64,000 bases of DNA from an uncultured Oscillospiraceae bacterium (GTDB taxonomy: Bacteria; Bacillota_A; Clostridia; Oscillospirales; Acutalibacteraceae), in assembly GCA_910587995.1 (NCBI GenBank), contig CAJUNS010000001.1, forward strand, positions 124,001 to 188,000. Reading direction: 5' to 3'. The position numbers and the translations under genes are program-made. A model generated the notes under the pieces. The model did not search any database, was not told the origin of the DNA, and worked only from the letters and a program-made list of their open reading frames with translations. This document shows positions 11,158 through 18,451 of this stretch, piece after piece; position 1 is the stretch's first letter, and every line of letters starts with the position of its first letter.

Positions 11158-11934
11158 CTATGCTTTTCCTGCTTTGCCGCCTCTGGCTTTTGGCTGGCGC
11201 TCCCGCCACGCCAGCTCTTCCGCCTGCTCCCGGGCGGCGTCCAACTCCTCCCGCCGCTCCTCCATCAGCCGGGCCGCTGAAGAGGCCAGCAGCCCGCAGT
11301 CTCGAAAGGACATTACGTCCTCCCCCGCGAAGATAATGTGGTCCTGCAAAGCCGCGTCAATGCTCATCAGCGCCGCCTGCACCTGCCGCGTCACCACAAT
11401 ATCCTCCCGCGAGGGCAGGGCCTGTCCGCTGGGGTGGTTGTGGGCCAGCAGAACGCTCTGGGCGTCGTGCTGAATGCAAAGCCCCACCAGCCGCCGGATG
11501 TACACCGGCACCGCCCCAATGGAGCCCTCGTTGAGAATGCCGTTATACAGCAGGCCCTTGCGGCTGTCCAGCAGCATCAGCCCCACCGCCTCGGTTTTGC
11601 GGCCCACAAACTTGGGGCGGAACAGCTCTACCGCCGAACGGGTGTCCATCACACGCTTCAGCCGCTCGGCCTCGTCCTCCATGCAGGCTTTGGCCAGGTC
11701 CAGGGTCACCCGCAGAAAATGGGCGGCTCTGGGGTCCATGCCCGGCGCCCGGGCCAGCTCCGCCTCCGGCGCGGCCACCACGCCCCCAAAGCTTCCCAGG
11801 GCATCCAGCATGCCCGCCAGGGCCTCTTCCGCCCGGTCTGGGGGCAGCGCATATTCCAAGACCTCCCGCAAAAGGGCCAGCCGGCGTTTTTCGCCGGGGC
11901 TGGCCTTTTCGCCCCGGTTCCTCTTTGTCCCCAT
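11158..11934 (-). CDS. radC: RadC family JAB/MPN-domain protein
   Basis: This 258-residue protein has a helix-hairpin-helix-like N-terminal region (to about 85) and a C-terminal JAB1/MPN+ metalloprotease-like domain with LLAHNHPSG at 163-170 and the downstream SREDIVVTRQ. Despite the name, a repair function for this family is doubtful; the JAMM motif suggests a peptidase or nuclease fold. A sigma-A promoter lies just upstream and AAAGGAGG precedes the ATG. Members usually have about 225 residues; the extra length is at the N-terminus (charged) and the C-terminus (REQAEELAWRERQPKARG). Confidence 0.92.
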   Translation of the reverse strand: MGTKRNRGEKASPGEKRRLALLREVLEYALPPDRAEEALAGMLDALGSFGGVVAAPEAELARAPGMDPRAAHFLRVTLDLAKACMEDEAERLKRVMDTRSAVELFRPKFVGRKTEAVGLMLLDSRKGLLYNGILNEGSIGAVPVYIRRLVGLCIQHDAQSVLLAHNHPSGQALPSREDIVVTRQVQAALMSIDAALQDHIIFAGEDVMSFRDCGLLASSAARLMEERREELDAAREQAEELAWRERQPKARGGKAGKA

Positions 11935-11967
11935 GGCCGGACCTCCTTTTTGGTTCTCCTAGGCATT

Positions 11968-11996
11968 ATTTTATCAAACGTTTGTTTCTTTGTCAA
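11968..11996 (-). promoter_or_regulatory. Sigma-A promoter of radC
   Basis: TTGACA (11996-11991), 17-bp spacer, TAAAAT (11973-11968). The spacer contains the palindrome CAAACGTTTG, a possible operator that does not match the Firmicutes LexA box. Confidence 0.8.
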
Positions 11997-12000
11997 GCTA

Positions 12001-12213
12001 TATAGAAAACGCGCTTGAAAATCGGTAAATACCGATTTTCAAGGTCGGCGGCGCGGGCGGAAGTGTCCCAACCACAGAGATAATCATCTGTGTTCCCCCG
12101 CCCGTAGGTCGGGGGAACACGAAAAGCTCTCCGAAACGGACACTCCCGGCGCGGGCCGGCCCGTGCCGCCAGGTTCAAAAGAGCTATCACCTCTTTTGAA
12201 CCGCGTTACCTAT
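12001..12213 (+). repeat. Repeat R1 copy 1, interrupted by R2
   Basis: R1 consists of two terminal hairpins around a GC-rich central hairpin. One end reads CGCTTGAAAATCGGTAAAT with its mirror arm; the other reads GGTTCAAAAGAG...CTCTTTTGAACC. The ends are imperfect inverted repeats (TATAGAAAACGC and TATAGGTAACGC-like). Removing the nested R2 and one 9-bp target copy leaves 115 bp, almost the same as the uninterrupted 116-bp copy at 37.0 kb. No ORF. Likely a MITE or REP-like sequence. Confidence 0.85.
12059..12147 (+). mobile_element. MITE-like repeat R2 copy 1, nested in R1
   Basis: 89 bp with terminal inverted repeats GGAAGTGTCC / GGACACTCCC and an internal hairpin whose arms are TGTTCCCCCGCCC and its complement. 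It is flanked on both sides by the 9-bp direct repeat GGCGCGGGC (12050-12058 and 12148-12156), an exact target-site duplication inside R1. No coding capacity. Confidence 0.9.
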
Positions 12214-12277
12214 CCTTGCGGTTTGCAGGGAGGCTCCAGCGCCCTCTCCCGCGCGGACCACGGAGAACCTCCGGCCT

Positions 12278-13051
12278 TTACGTGATGGAAAGCCGTTCCA
12301 CGCCGGTGCACAGGCCGGTGGCCTCGTCGGCGGTGAAAACAGCGCAGTCCATGCGGCAGGGGCCCTTGGCCAGGTCGAAGCGGGCGGGCATTTTGGTCAG
12401 GTACCGGTTGATGATGATTTCCGGCTTTACCCCCAGCACCGAGTCAATGGGCCCGGTCATGCCCACATCGGTGAGGTAGCCGGTGCCCTGGGGCAGCAGG
12501 CAGGGGTCGGCGGTGGGCACATGGGTGTGGGTGCCAAAAAAGGCGGTCACCCGGCCATCGGCAAAAAAGCCCATGGCCCGCTTCTCGCCGGTGGCCTCGG
12601 CGTGGAAGTCCACCACCCGAAGCTTGGGCAGGTCCGGGCGGCTTAAAAGCTCGTCCAGCGTCTCAAAAGGGGAGCGCAGGCTCTCCATGTACACGGTGCC
12701 CATAATGTTCAGCACAGCCACCCGCACCCGGCCTAGGTCGGCGATATACAGCCCTTTGCCGGGAGCGGCGGCAGGGTAGTTGGCGGGACGCAGCAGGGGT
12801 TCGCAGCTGTCGTAGAGCTCGTAGCTTTCCCGGCGGCGGAAGCTGTGGTTGCCGGTGGTGACCACGTCCGCGCCGCTGTCCAGCAGGTGCTGCACCGAAC
12901 CCGGGGTGACCCCATTGCCATCGGCGGCGTTTTCCCCGTTGACAATGGTGAGGTCGATTTGCTTTAACTTTTTCAAAGCGGGCAGCTTCTCCCGCAAAAA
13001 GGCGCAGCCAATGCCGCCCACTACGTCGCCTACACAAAGAATGTTGATCAA
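12278..13051 (-). CDS. ymdB: YmdB-family metallophosphoesterase
   Basis: The YmdB/TIGR00282 family consists of dinuclear-metal phosphoesterases; the Bacillus member hydrolyses 2',3'-cyclic nucleotides and affects biofilm and motility choice. The 257 residues show the family ligands: MINILCVGDVVGGIG, TIVNGENAADGNG, TTGNHSFRRRE, VVDFHAEATGEKRA and FFGTHTHVPTADP. It lies 126 bp after rny on the same strand, the conserved rny-ymdB neighbourhood, but a terminator stands between them. The start follows AGAGGAAGTGGCCTCTTG. Confidence 0.95.
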   Translation of the reverse strand: MINILCVGDVVGGIGCAFLREKLPALKKLKQIDLTIVNGENAADGNGVTPGSVQHLLDSGADVVTTGNHSFRRRESYELYDSCEPLLRPANYPAAAPGKGLYIADLGRVRVAVLNIMGTVYMESLRSPFETLDELLSRPDLPKLRVVDFHAEATGEKRAMGFFADGRVTAFFGTHTHVPTADPCLLPQGTGYLTDVGMTGPIDSVLGVKPEIIINRYLTKMPARFDLAKGPCRMDCAVFTADEATGLCTGVERLSIT

Positions 13052-13132
13052 GAGGCCACTTCCTCTCCAAAAGATTTGGTCCTATTTTAGCACAGACTGG
13101 GGTAAAAATGCAAGGAAGAAGCCGGGCGGGCG

Positions 13133-13170
13133 AAAAAGGAAAGCGCGTCCCATGGCAGGGCGCGCTTTCC
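13133..13170 (-). terminator. Rho-independent terminator after rny
   Basis: Stem GGAAAGCGCG/CGCGCTTTCC followed by TTTTTCG on the minus strand, 8 bp after the rny stop. Confidence 0.85.
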
Positions 13171-13177
13171 TTCCGGA

Positions 13178-14740
13178 CTAGCGGGCGTAATCCACCGCCC
13201 GGCTCTCCCGGATCATATTCACTTTGATCTGTCCCGGATAGTCCAGGTCCGACTCGATCTTTTTGCAGATGTCCCGGGCCAGCAGCAGCATCTGGTCGTC
13301 GCTGACCGCCTCGGGCCGCACCATAATGCGCACCTCACGGCCCGCCTGTATGGCATAGCAGTTTTCCACGCCGTCAAAGGAGGAAGCCAGCTCCTCCAGC
13401 TTTTCCAGGCGCTTGATGTAGTTCTCCAGGTTCTCCCGCCGCGCTCCCGGCCTTGCGGCGGAAATGGCGTCGGCGGCCTGGACGATACAGGCCACAATGC
13501 TCTTGGCCTCTATGTCTCCATGGTGGGCGGCAATGGCGTGCACCACCGCCTCGCTCTCTTTATAACGCTTGCACACCTCCACGCCAATCTGCACATGAGA
13601 GCCCTCCATCTCGTGGTCCAGGGCTTTGCCAATGTCGTGGAGCAGGCCCGCCCGTTTGGCGGCGTTGGGGTTCAGCCCCAGCTCCGAGGCGATCATTCCC
13701 GAAAGGAAAGAGACCTCCAGCGAGTGCTTGAGCACGTTCTGCCCATAGCTGGTGCGGTAGCGCAGGCGGCCCAGCAGCTTCACCAGCTCATGGTGCACGC
13801 CGTTGACGCCAGCCTCCAGCACGGTCCGCTCGCCCTCCTGCTTAATGGTGGACTCCACCTCCCGCCGGGCTTTTTCCACAGTCTCCTCAATGCGGGTGGG
13901 GTGAATGCGCCCATCGGAGATAAGCTTCTCCAAAGCCACCCGGGCCACCTCCCGGCGCACGGGCTCAAAGCTGGAAAGGGTAATGGCCTCCGGCGTGTCG
14001 TCGATGATCAGATCCACGCCGGTGAGGGTCTCGATGGCCCGGATGTTCCGGCCCTCCCGGCCAATGATGCGGCCCTTCATCTCATCGTTGGGCAGGGGCA
14101 CCACGCTGATGGCCGCCTCGGACACATGGTCGGCCGCGCAGCGCTGAATGGCCACGGAGATAAGCTCCCGGGCAATCTGGTCGCTGTCTTCCTTAATCTG
14201 CTGCTCATACTCCCGGATCTTCACGGCCTTTTCGTGCACCAGCTCGCCCTCCAGGATGTTCAGCATGTACTCCTTGGCCTGCTCGGCGGTAAACGCGGAA
14301 ATTTTCTCCAGCATGTCAAACTGGCTCTTCTTCACGGCCTCGGCCTCTTTCAGGCGCTCCTCGGCCTTTTTGTTGCGCTGGTCAATCTGTTCTTCCTTGC
14401 GCTCCATGCTTTCCAGCTTGCGTTCCAGGCTCTCCTCTTTTTGCAGGTTCCGCCGCTCCTGGTGCTGAATCTCCTTGCGCCGGTCGGCGAGCTCCTTTTC
14501 CGACTCGTTTCTCAGGCGGTGTATTTCATCCTTGCCCTCCAGCACGATCTCCTTTTTCCTGGCCTCGGCGGTTTTCACCGCGCTGCCAACGATCCGCTTG
14601 GCCTCCTCCTCGGCGGAGCCGATGGTGGCCTCCGCCTGGTTTTTACGGTAGCGGACGCCCAGGAAAAAGCCCCCGGCTCCCGCCGCCCCGGCGGCAAGCA
14701 CGGCAATGATGATGCACAGCCATACAGGTATCTGGCCCAA
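13178..14740 (-). CDS. rny: Ribonuclease Y
   Basis: RNase Y is the membrane-anchored endonuclease that starts mRNA decay in many Firmicutes. The 520 residues contain an N-terminal transmembrane segment (IPVWLCIIIAVLAAGAAGAG), a long charged coiled coil (about 40-200), a KH domain with GRIIGREGRNIRAIE, and an HD domain with RAGLLHDIGKALDHE. The start at 14740 follows AAAAAGGAGGTGCCCGTTTG and puts the membrane helix first. The promoter is 340 bp upstream, leaving a long structured leader. ymdB follows. Confidence 0.97.
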   Translation of the reverse strand: MGQIPVWLCIIIAVLAAGAAGAGGFFLGVRYRKNQAEATIGSAEEEAKRIVGSAVKTAEARKKEIVLEGKDEIHRLRNESEKELADRRKEIQHQERRNLQKEESLERKLESMERKEEQIDQRNKKAEERLKEAEAVKKSQFDMLEKISAFTAEQAKEYMLNILEGELVHEKAVKIREYEQQIKEDSDQIARELISVAIQRCAADHVSEAAISVVPLPNDEMKGRIIGREGRNIRAIETLTGVDLIIDDTPEAITLSSFEPVRREVARVALEKLISDGRIHPTRIEETVEKARREVESTIKQEGERTVLEAGVNGVHHELVKLLGRLRYRTSYGQNVLKHSLEVSFLSGMIASELGLNPNAAKRAGLLHDIGKALDHEMEGSHVQIGVEVCKRYKESEAVVHAIAAHHGDIEAKSIVACIVQAADAISAARPGARRENLENYIKRLEKLEELASSFDGVENCYAIQAGREVRIMVRPEAVSDDQMLLLARDICKKIESDLDYPGQIKVNMIRESRAVDYAR

Positions 14741-15078
14741 ACGGGCACCTCCTTTTTCGTTCTCGTTATTTTTTGACGAGTAAGTTTAAAGTGGAATTGC
14801 GTTGCGCCGGGCCAAGCCCCAAAAGGGCCCCGGCAAATGCATGGCTGCTTTGTTGAAAAAGAGCCGCTCCCAAAGCCAGCCCAGGTTTGAAGGTTCCTCC
14901 CCTGCCGCGAAACGGCGGCCATACTGGCCGGGGGAGGCCTCTTCAAGCAAAGGCGGGCGCGGCCTTGCGGAAGCAAAACTCTGTAAATGATTCATTTTAT
15001 ATACTTTATTTTCTAGCTTTCAGCGAAAAACCGCGAAATATATAAAAAATATATAAAAAAGCACTCCAGTGCACTCTA
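14741..15078 (-). other. Long 5' leader of rny
   Basis: About 335 nt between the inferred transcript start and rny. It is AT-rich near the promoter (TATATAAAAAATATATAAAA on the plus strand), then GC-rich with several possible hairpins. Long rny leaders fit autoregulation by mRNA decay, but no known riboswitch class is recognisable. A 69-codon frame (14995-14786) lies inside without a ribosome site. Confidence 0.45.
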
Positions 15079-15084
15079 CGTTTA

Positions 15085-15113
15085 ATTGTAGTCCTACAGC
15101 GGCTTCTTGTCAA
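15085..15113 (-). promoter_or_regulatory. Sigma-A promoter of rny
   Basis: TTGACA (15113-15108), 17-bp spacer, TACAAT (15090-15085). It is divergent from the thrS promoter, with 40 bp between the two -35 boxes. Confidence 0.85.
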
Positions 15114-15152
15114 GAAATTTGTGAATATTTCTTTTCAAAACGGTGATTTTTC

Positions 15153-15181
15153 TTGACATTCTCCCGTTTTACGGGTATAAT
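15153..15181 (+). promoter_or_regulatory. Sigma-A promoter of thrS
   Basis: Consensus TTGACA (15153-15158), 17-bp spacer, consensus TATAAT (15176-15181). The transcript should start near 15188, at the 5' edge of the T-box leader. Confidence 0.92.
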
Positions 15182-15187
15182 TCCCCT

Positions 15188-15613
15188 ATAGCTTGTGAAA
15201 TGCTGAGAAGAGGAAGCCCCGGCCAGAGCGCCGCGGCCGGTTTTCCCGCCCCAGAGAGCCCGCGCCGGCGGTTCTGAGGGGTCCCGGTTGGCAAAGGGCG
15301 CTTTGGCCGCAAAAGGCCGGAGCCCACGCCCCTTTTTGCCTTGGGGCCTCCCGCCCCGGCTGAAAGCGCGGGCGGCGGGAGGCCCCGGGGTACCGCCTCC
15401 GAGCAGCCGCCGGAAACCGGGCGCGTCCCGGGGTAAGGCAGGACGGACGGCCCCGTTACCGGCCCCAAGAGGAAGGGGGATCCCCCTTCGAATCCGGGTG
15501 GAACCGCGGTGCGCCTTAAATTTTAACCCCATAAGGCCGCGTCGCCCCAGAGAGAATTTGCCCTGCCCCTGAGGCGGCGCAAATTTGTAATCTGGGGCGG
15601 CGTTTTGTTTTTC
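15188..15613 (+). promoter_or_regulatory. T-box leader of thrS with terminator
   Basis: The T-box core AATCCGGGTGGAACCGCGG is at 15491-15509. Upstream is a large stem I region with GCTGAGAAGAGGAAGC and CCCAGAGAGCCCGCG. Downstream a terminator (15536-15613) pairs GCCGCGTCGCCCCAGA with TCTGGGGCGGCG and ends TTTTGTTTTT. Uncharged tRNA-Thr should pair with the core and favour antitermination. A candidate Thr specifier ACC sits in GGAAACCGGG at 15416-15418; I could not fold stem I well enough to be sure. The leader is unusually long (about 430 nt) and GC-rich. Confidence 0.93.
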
Positions 15614-15692
15614 CACCATTTGCCCGGCCGCTTTGCGCGCCCCCGTAAATGGAATCAAACCTCACGCCCGCCCCAGAGAAAGGAGAAACGCT

Positions 15693-17597
15693 ATGATCAC
15701 CATCGACCTGAAAGGCCAGCCCAAACAGTTTGAGGCGGGCGTAACCCCCGCTGAGGTGGCAAAGTCCATTGGCATGGGGCTTTACAAGTCCGCCTGCGCC
15801 GCCCGGGTGGACGGCCTGGTGTACGACCTGCGCACCCCCCTCACAGAAGACTGCGCGCTGGAAATCCTCACCTTTGACGACCCAGAGGGAAAAAAGGCTT
15901 ATTGGCACACCGGCTCTCACATTCTGGCCCAGGCGGTACAGCGGCTCTACCCCGGAACCAAGTTCGCCATTGGCCCGGCCATTGACAACGGCTTTTACTA
16001 TGACTTCGACCTGCCCGCCTCCATCTCCCCTGAGGACCTGCCCAAAATTGAGGAGGAGATTAAGAAAATCACCAAAGAAAACCTGGAGCTCACCCGCTTT
16101 GAGCTGGACCCAGCGGAGGCCATGGAAAAAATGGCCGGTCAGGAGTACAAGCGGGAGCTGATTGAGGAACACAGCGGCAATGGGGAGAAAATCAGCTTTT
16201 ATGAGCAGGGGGACTTCTGCGACCTGTGCGCCGGCCCCCATCTCATGTCCACCGGCGGGGTGAAGGCCGTAAAGCTCACCTCCATCACCGGGGCCTACTG
16301 GCGGGGAGACGCCACAAAGAAAATGCTCACCCGCATTTACGGCATTGCCTTCCCCAAGGCCAGCCAGCTGGAAGAGCACCTGCAAATGCTGGAAGAGGCC
16401 AAAAAGCGGGACCACCGGAAGCTGGGCAAAGAGCTGGGCCTCTTTATGCTGCGGGACGAGGGTCCGGGCTTTCCCTTCTTTCTGCCCAAGGGCATGGTGC
16501 TGAAAAACCTGCTGCTGGACTACTGGCGGGAGGTCCACAAAAAATATGGCTACCTTGAGATCTCCACCCCCATTATGCTCAACCGCCAGCTGTGGGAGCG
16601 CAGCGGCCACTGGGACCACTATAAAGACAGCATGTACACCACGGTTATTGACGACGTTAATTTCGGCGTCAAGCCCATGAACTGCCCGGGCGGCATGCTG
16701 GTTTACGCCAGCGAGCCCCATTCTTATAAGGAGCTGCCCCTGCGGGTGGGGGAAATCGGCCTGGTGCACCGGCATGAGCTCTCCGGCACCCTGCACGGAC
16801 TGTTCCGGGTGCGCTGCTTCAGCCAGGACGACGCCCACATCTTCATGACCCGGGACCAGATGCAGGATGTCATCCAAGAGACGGTGCGGCTGTTTGACGA
16901 GGTGTACTCCACCTTTGGCCTTCGCTATACCATCGAGCTCTCTACCATGCCCGAGGACCACATCGGCACCGTGGAGGAATGGGAGAAGAACCAGGACATT
17001 CTGAAAGAAGCCATCACCGGCATGGGCAAGGAATTTGTAATCAACGAGGGCGACGGGGCTTTCTACGGCCCCAAGCTGGACTTCCACATCGCCGACAGCC
17101 TGGGACGCACCTGGCAGTGCGGCACCATTCAGCTGGACAGCCAGCTGCCCGAGCGCTTTGAGCTGGAGTACACCGGCGAGGATGGCCAGAAGCACCGGCC
17201 TGTGATGATCCACCGGGTGGTGCTGGGCTCCATTGAGCGGTTCATCGGGGTGATTACCGAGCACCTGGCGGGCAAGTTCCCCCTGTGGCTCAGCCCGGTG
17301 CAGGCGGTTGTACTGCCCATTGCCGAGCGCCACCACGCCTATGCCCAGGGCCTGACCACCCAGCTGGAAAAGGCCGGCCTGCGGGTGGAGTGCGACCTGC
17401 GCAGCGAGAAGACCGGCTATAAAATCCGGGAGGCCCAGGTGCGGCAGATTCCCTATATGCTGGTGGTAGGCGACCAGGAGATTGAAAGCGCCAGCGTCTC
17501 GGTGCGCCACCGGAAGGACGGCGATCTGGGGGCCATGAGCATCGGAGACTTTATCGAAAAAGCCCAGGCTGAGGTTGCCAGCCGGGAAATTAAATAA
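15693..17597 (+). CDS. thrS: Threonine--tRNA ligase
   Basis: Charges tRNA-Thr. The 634 residues match the class II family. In order: an N-terminal TGS domain (MITIDLKGQPKQFEAGVTPA), the second additional/editing domain with HTGSHILAQAV and the DLCAGPHL metal motif, and the catalytic core with motif 1 (GHWDHYKDSMY), motif 2 (LVHRHELSGTLHGLFRVRCF) and motif 3 (HRVVLGSIERFIGV). The anticodon-binding domain closes it. ATG 15693 follows AGAAAGGAGAAACGCT; a frame reaching further upstream enters the T-box leader. A terminator follows the stop. Confidence 0.98.
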   Translation: MITIDLKGQPKQFEAGVTPAEVAKSIGMGLYKSACAARVDGLVYDLRTPLTEDCALEILTFDDPEGKKAYWHTGSHILAQAVQRLYPGTKFAIGPAIDNGFYYDFDLPASISPEDLPKIEEEIKKITKENLELTRFELDPAEAMEKMAGQEYKRELIEEHSGNGEKISFYEQGDFCDLCAGPHLMSTGGVKAVKLTSITGAYWRGDATKKMLTRIYGIAFPKASQLEEHLQMLEEAKKRDHRKLGKELGLFMLRDEGPGFPFFLPKGMVLKNLLLDYWREVHKKYGYLEISTPIMLNRQLWERSGHWDHYKDSMYTTVIDDVNFGVKPMNCPGGMLVYASEPHSYKELPLRVGEIGLVHRHELSGTLHGLFRVRCFSQDDAHIFMTRDQMQDVIQETVRLFDEVYSTFGLRYTIELSTMPEDHIGTVEEWEKNQDILKEAITGMGKEFVINEGDGAFYGPKLDFHIADSLGRTWQCGTIQLDSQLPERFELEYTGEDGQKHRPVMIHRVVLGSIERFIGVITEHLAGKFPLWLSPVQAVVLPIAERHHAYAQGLTTQLEKAGLRVECDLRSEKTGYKIREAQVRQIPYMLVVGDQEIESASVSVRHRKDGDLGAMSIGDFIEKAQAEVASREIK

Positions 17598-17612
17598 GAA
17601 CGCGAAAAAGGG

Positions 17613-17641
17613 CGGTCCCGGCGGCGGGACCGTCTTTTTTG
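17613..17641 (+). terminator. Rho-independent terminator after thrS
   Basis: Stem CGGTCCCG-GCGG-CGGGACCG followed by TCTTTTTT, 16 bp after the thrS stop. Confidence 0.92.
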
Positions 17642-17767
17642 CAATTTTTTGCCAGCGCCGTAACCAAAGCCGGTTAAAAGGCGCTACTTAGAGTGATGGC
17701 CATTGTTTCAAAATAAGTTTTTTTAAATCCCACGCCCAACCCGCTCCCCCCGCCTCTCCGCGGCATG

Positions 17768-17840
17768 TATCGTAAACGCACTTGCAAATCGGTATTTGCT
17801 GATTTTCAAGCAGGGCGGCGTGCCCGTGCCGCCAGGTTCA
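17768..17840 (+). repeat. Repeat R1 copy 2, right arm truncated
   Basis: Left arm TATCGTAAACGCACTTGCAA, the first hairpin and the central GC hairpin (GGCGGCGTGCCCGTGCCGCC) match R1, then similarity stops at GGTTCA. It sits just upstream of the sigma-factor gene. The remaining gap 17642-17767 shows no gene or site I can name. Confidence 0.8.
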
Positions 17841-17890
17841 CAAACTTAACTTGACCGCCGGAGGCGGCCTTTCGGAAGGAGGATGAAATT

Positions 17891-18451
17891 ATGGAAGACG
17901 ATGAGATTGTGGCGCTGTTTGTGCAGCGGGACCAGGAGGCCATTGGCCAGACCGCCGGGAAATACGGCGAGCGGCTGCGGAGCCTGGCCAACAGCATCTT
18001 AAAAGACCCGCCCGCCGCCGAGGAGTGCGAAAACGACACCTACCTGCAGGCCTGGAACTCCATCCCGCCCCACCAGCCCGGGGGCTACCTATACGCCTTT
18101 TTGGCCCGGATCACCCGGCACCTGGCCCTGGACGTCTGCCGCAGCCGCAGCCGGAAAAAGCGCAGCGCCCCCCTGAGCCAGCTGACCAGGGAGATGGAGC
18201 AGTGCATTCCGGACCCCAGCGACACCCAGTGCCAGGTGGACGGCGTGCTGCTGGCCCAGGCGGTGAGCGGCTACCTGCGGACCCTCTCGGAGGAGAGGCG
18301 GAACCTGTTTATCCGGCGGTACTGGTACCTGGACTCCATTGCCAGCGCGGCCAAGCGCTTCGGCATGACCCAGAGCGCGGTGAAAACCACCCTGTACCGG
18401 GTACGGGCCGGACTGAAAGACTACCTAATAAAGGAGGGGTACGATTTATGA
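17891..18451 (+). CDS. ECF-type RNA polymerase sigma factor
   Basis: A 186-residue sigma-70 family protein with regions 2 and 4 only. Region 2 is DDEIVALFVQRDQEAIGQTA through AEECENDTYLQAWNSIPP. Region 4 is a sigma-type helix-turn-helix (LSEERRNLFIRRYWYLDSIA, then MTQSAVKTTLYRVRAGLKDY). It should direct polymerase to its own promoter class in response to an envelope signal. The start follows GAAGGAGGATGAAATT. Its stop overlaps the next gene's start (ATGA), the usual layout for an ECF sigma and its membrane regulator. Confidence 0.95.
   Translation: MEDDEIVALFVQRDQEAIGQTAGKYGERLRSLANSILKDPPAAEECENDTYLQAWNSIPPHQPGGYLYAFLARITRHLALDVCRSRSRKKRSAPLSQLTREMEQCIPDPSDTQCQVDGVLLAQAVSGYLRTLSEERRNLFIRRYWYLDSIASAAKRFGMTQSAVKTTLYRVRAGLKDYLIKEGYDL

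Noticed and set aside
11974..11990. LexA/SOS box in the radC promoter
   Set aside because: CAAACGTTTG does not match the GAAC-N4-GTTC core of Firmicutes LexA sites.
14786..14995. 69-codon frame in the rny leader
   Set aside because: ATG lacks a ribosome site (AAGTATATAAA precedes it), composition is not convincing, and no coupling to rny exists. It remains a weak possibility only.
15055..15072. Possible early terminator in the rny leader (GCACTGGAGTGC followed by T6)
   Set aside because: The stem has only four to five pairs and a two- to four-base loop, and lies a few bases from the transcript start, so it is too weak to claim attenuation.
15516..17510. Long minus-strand open frame of 664 codons opposite thrS
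   Set aside because: Antisense shadow of thrS with Val/His/Leu-rich composition and no motif.
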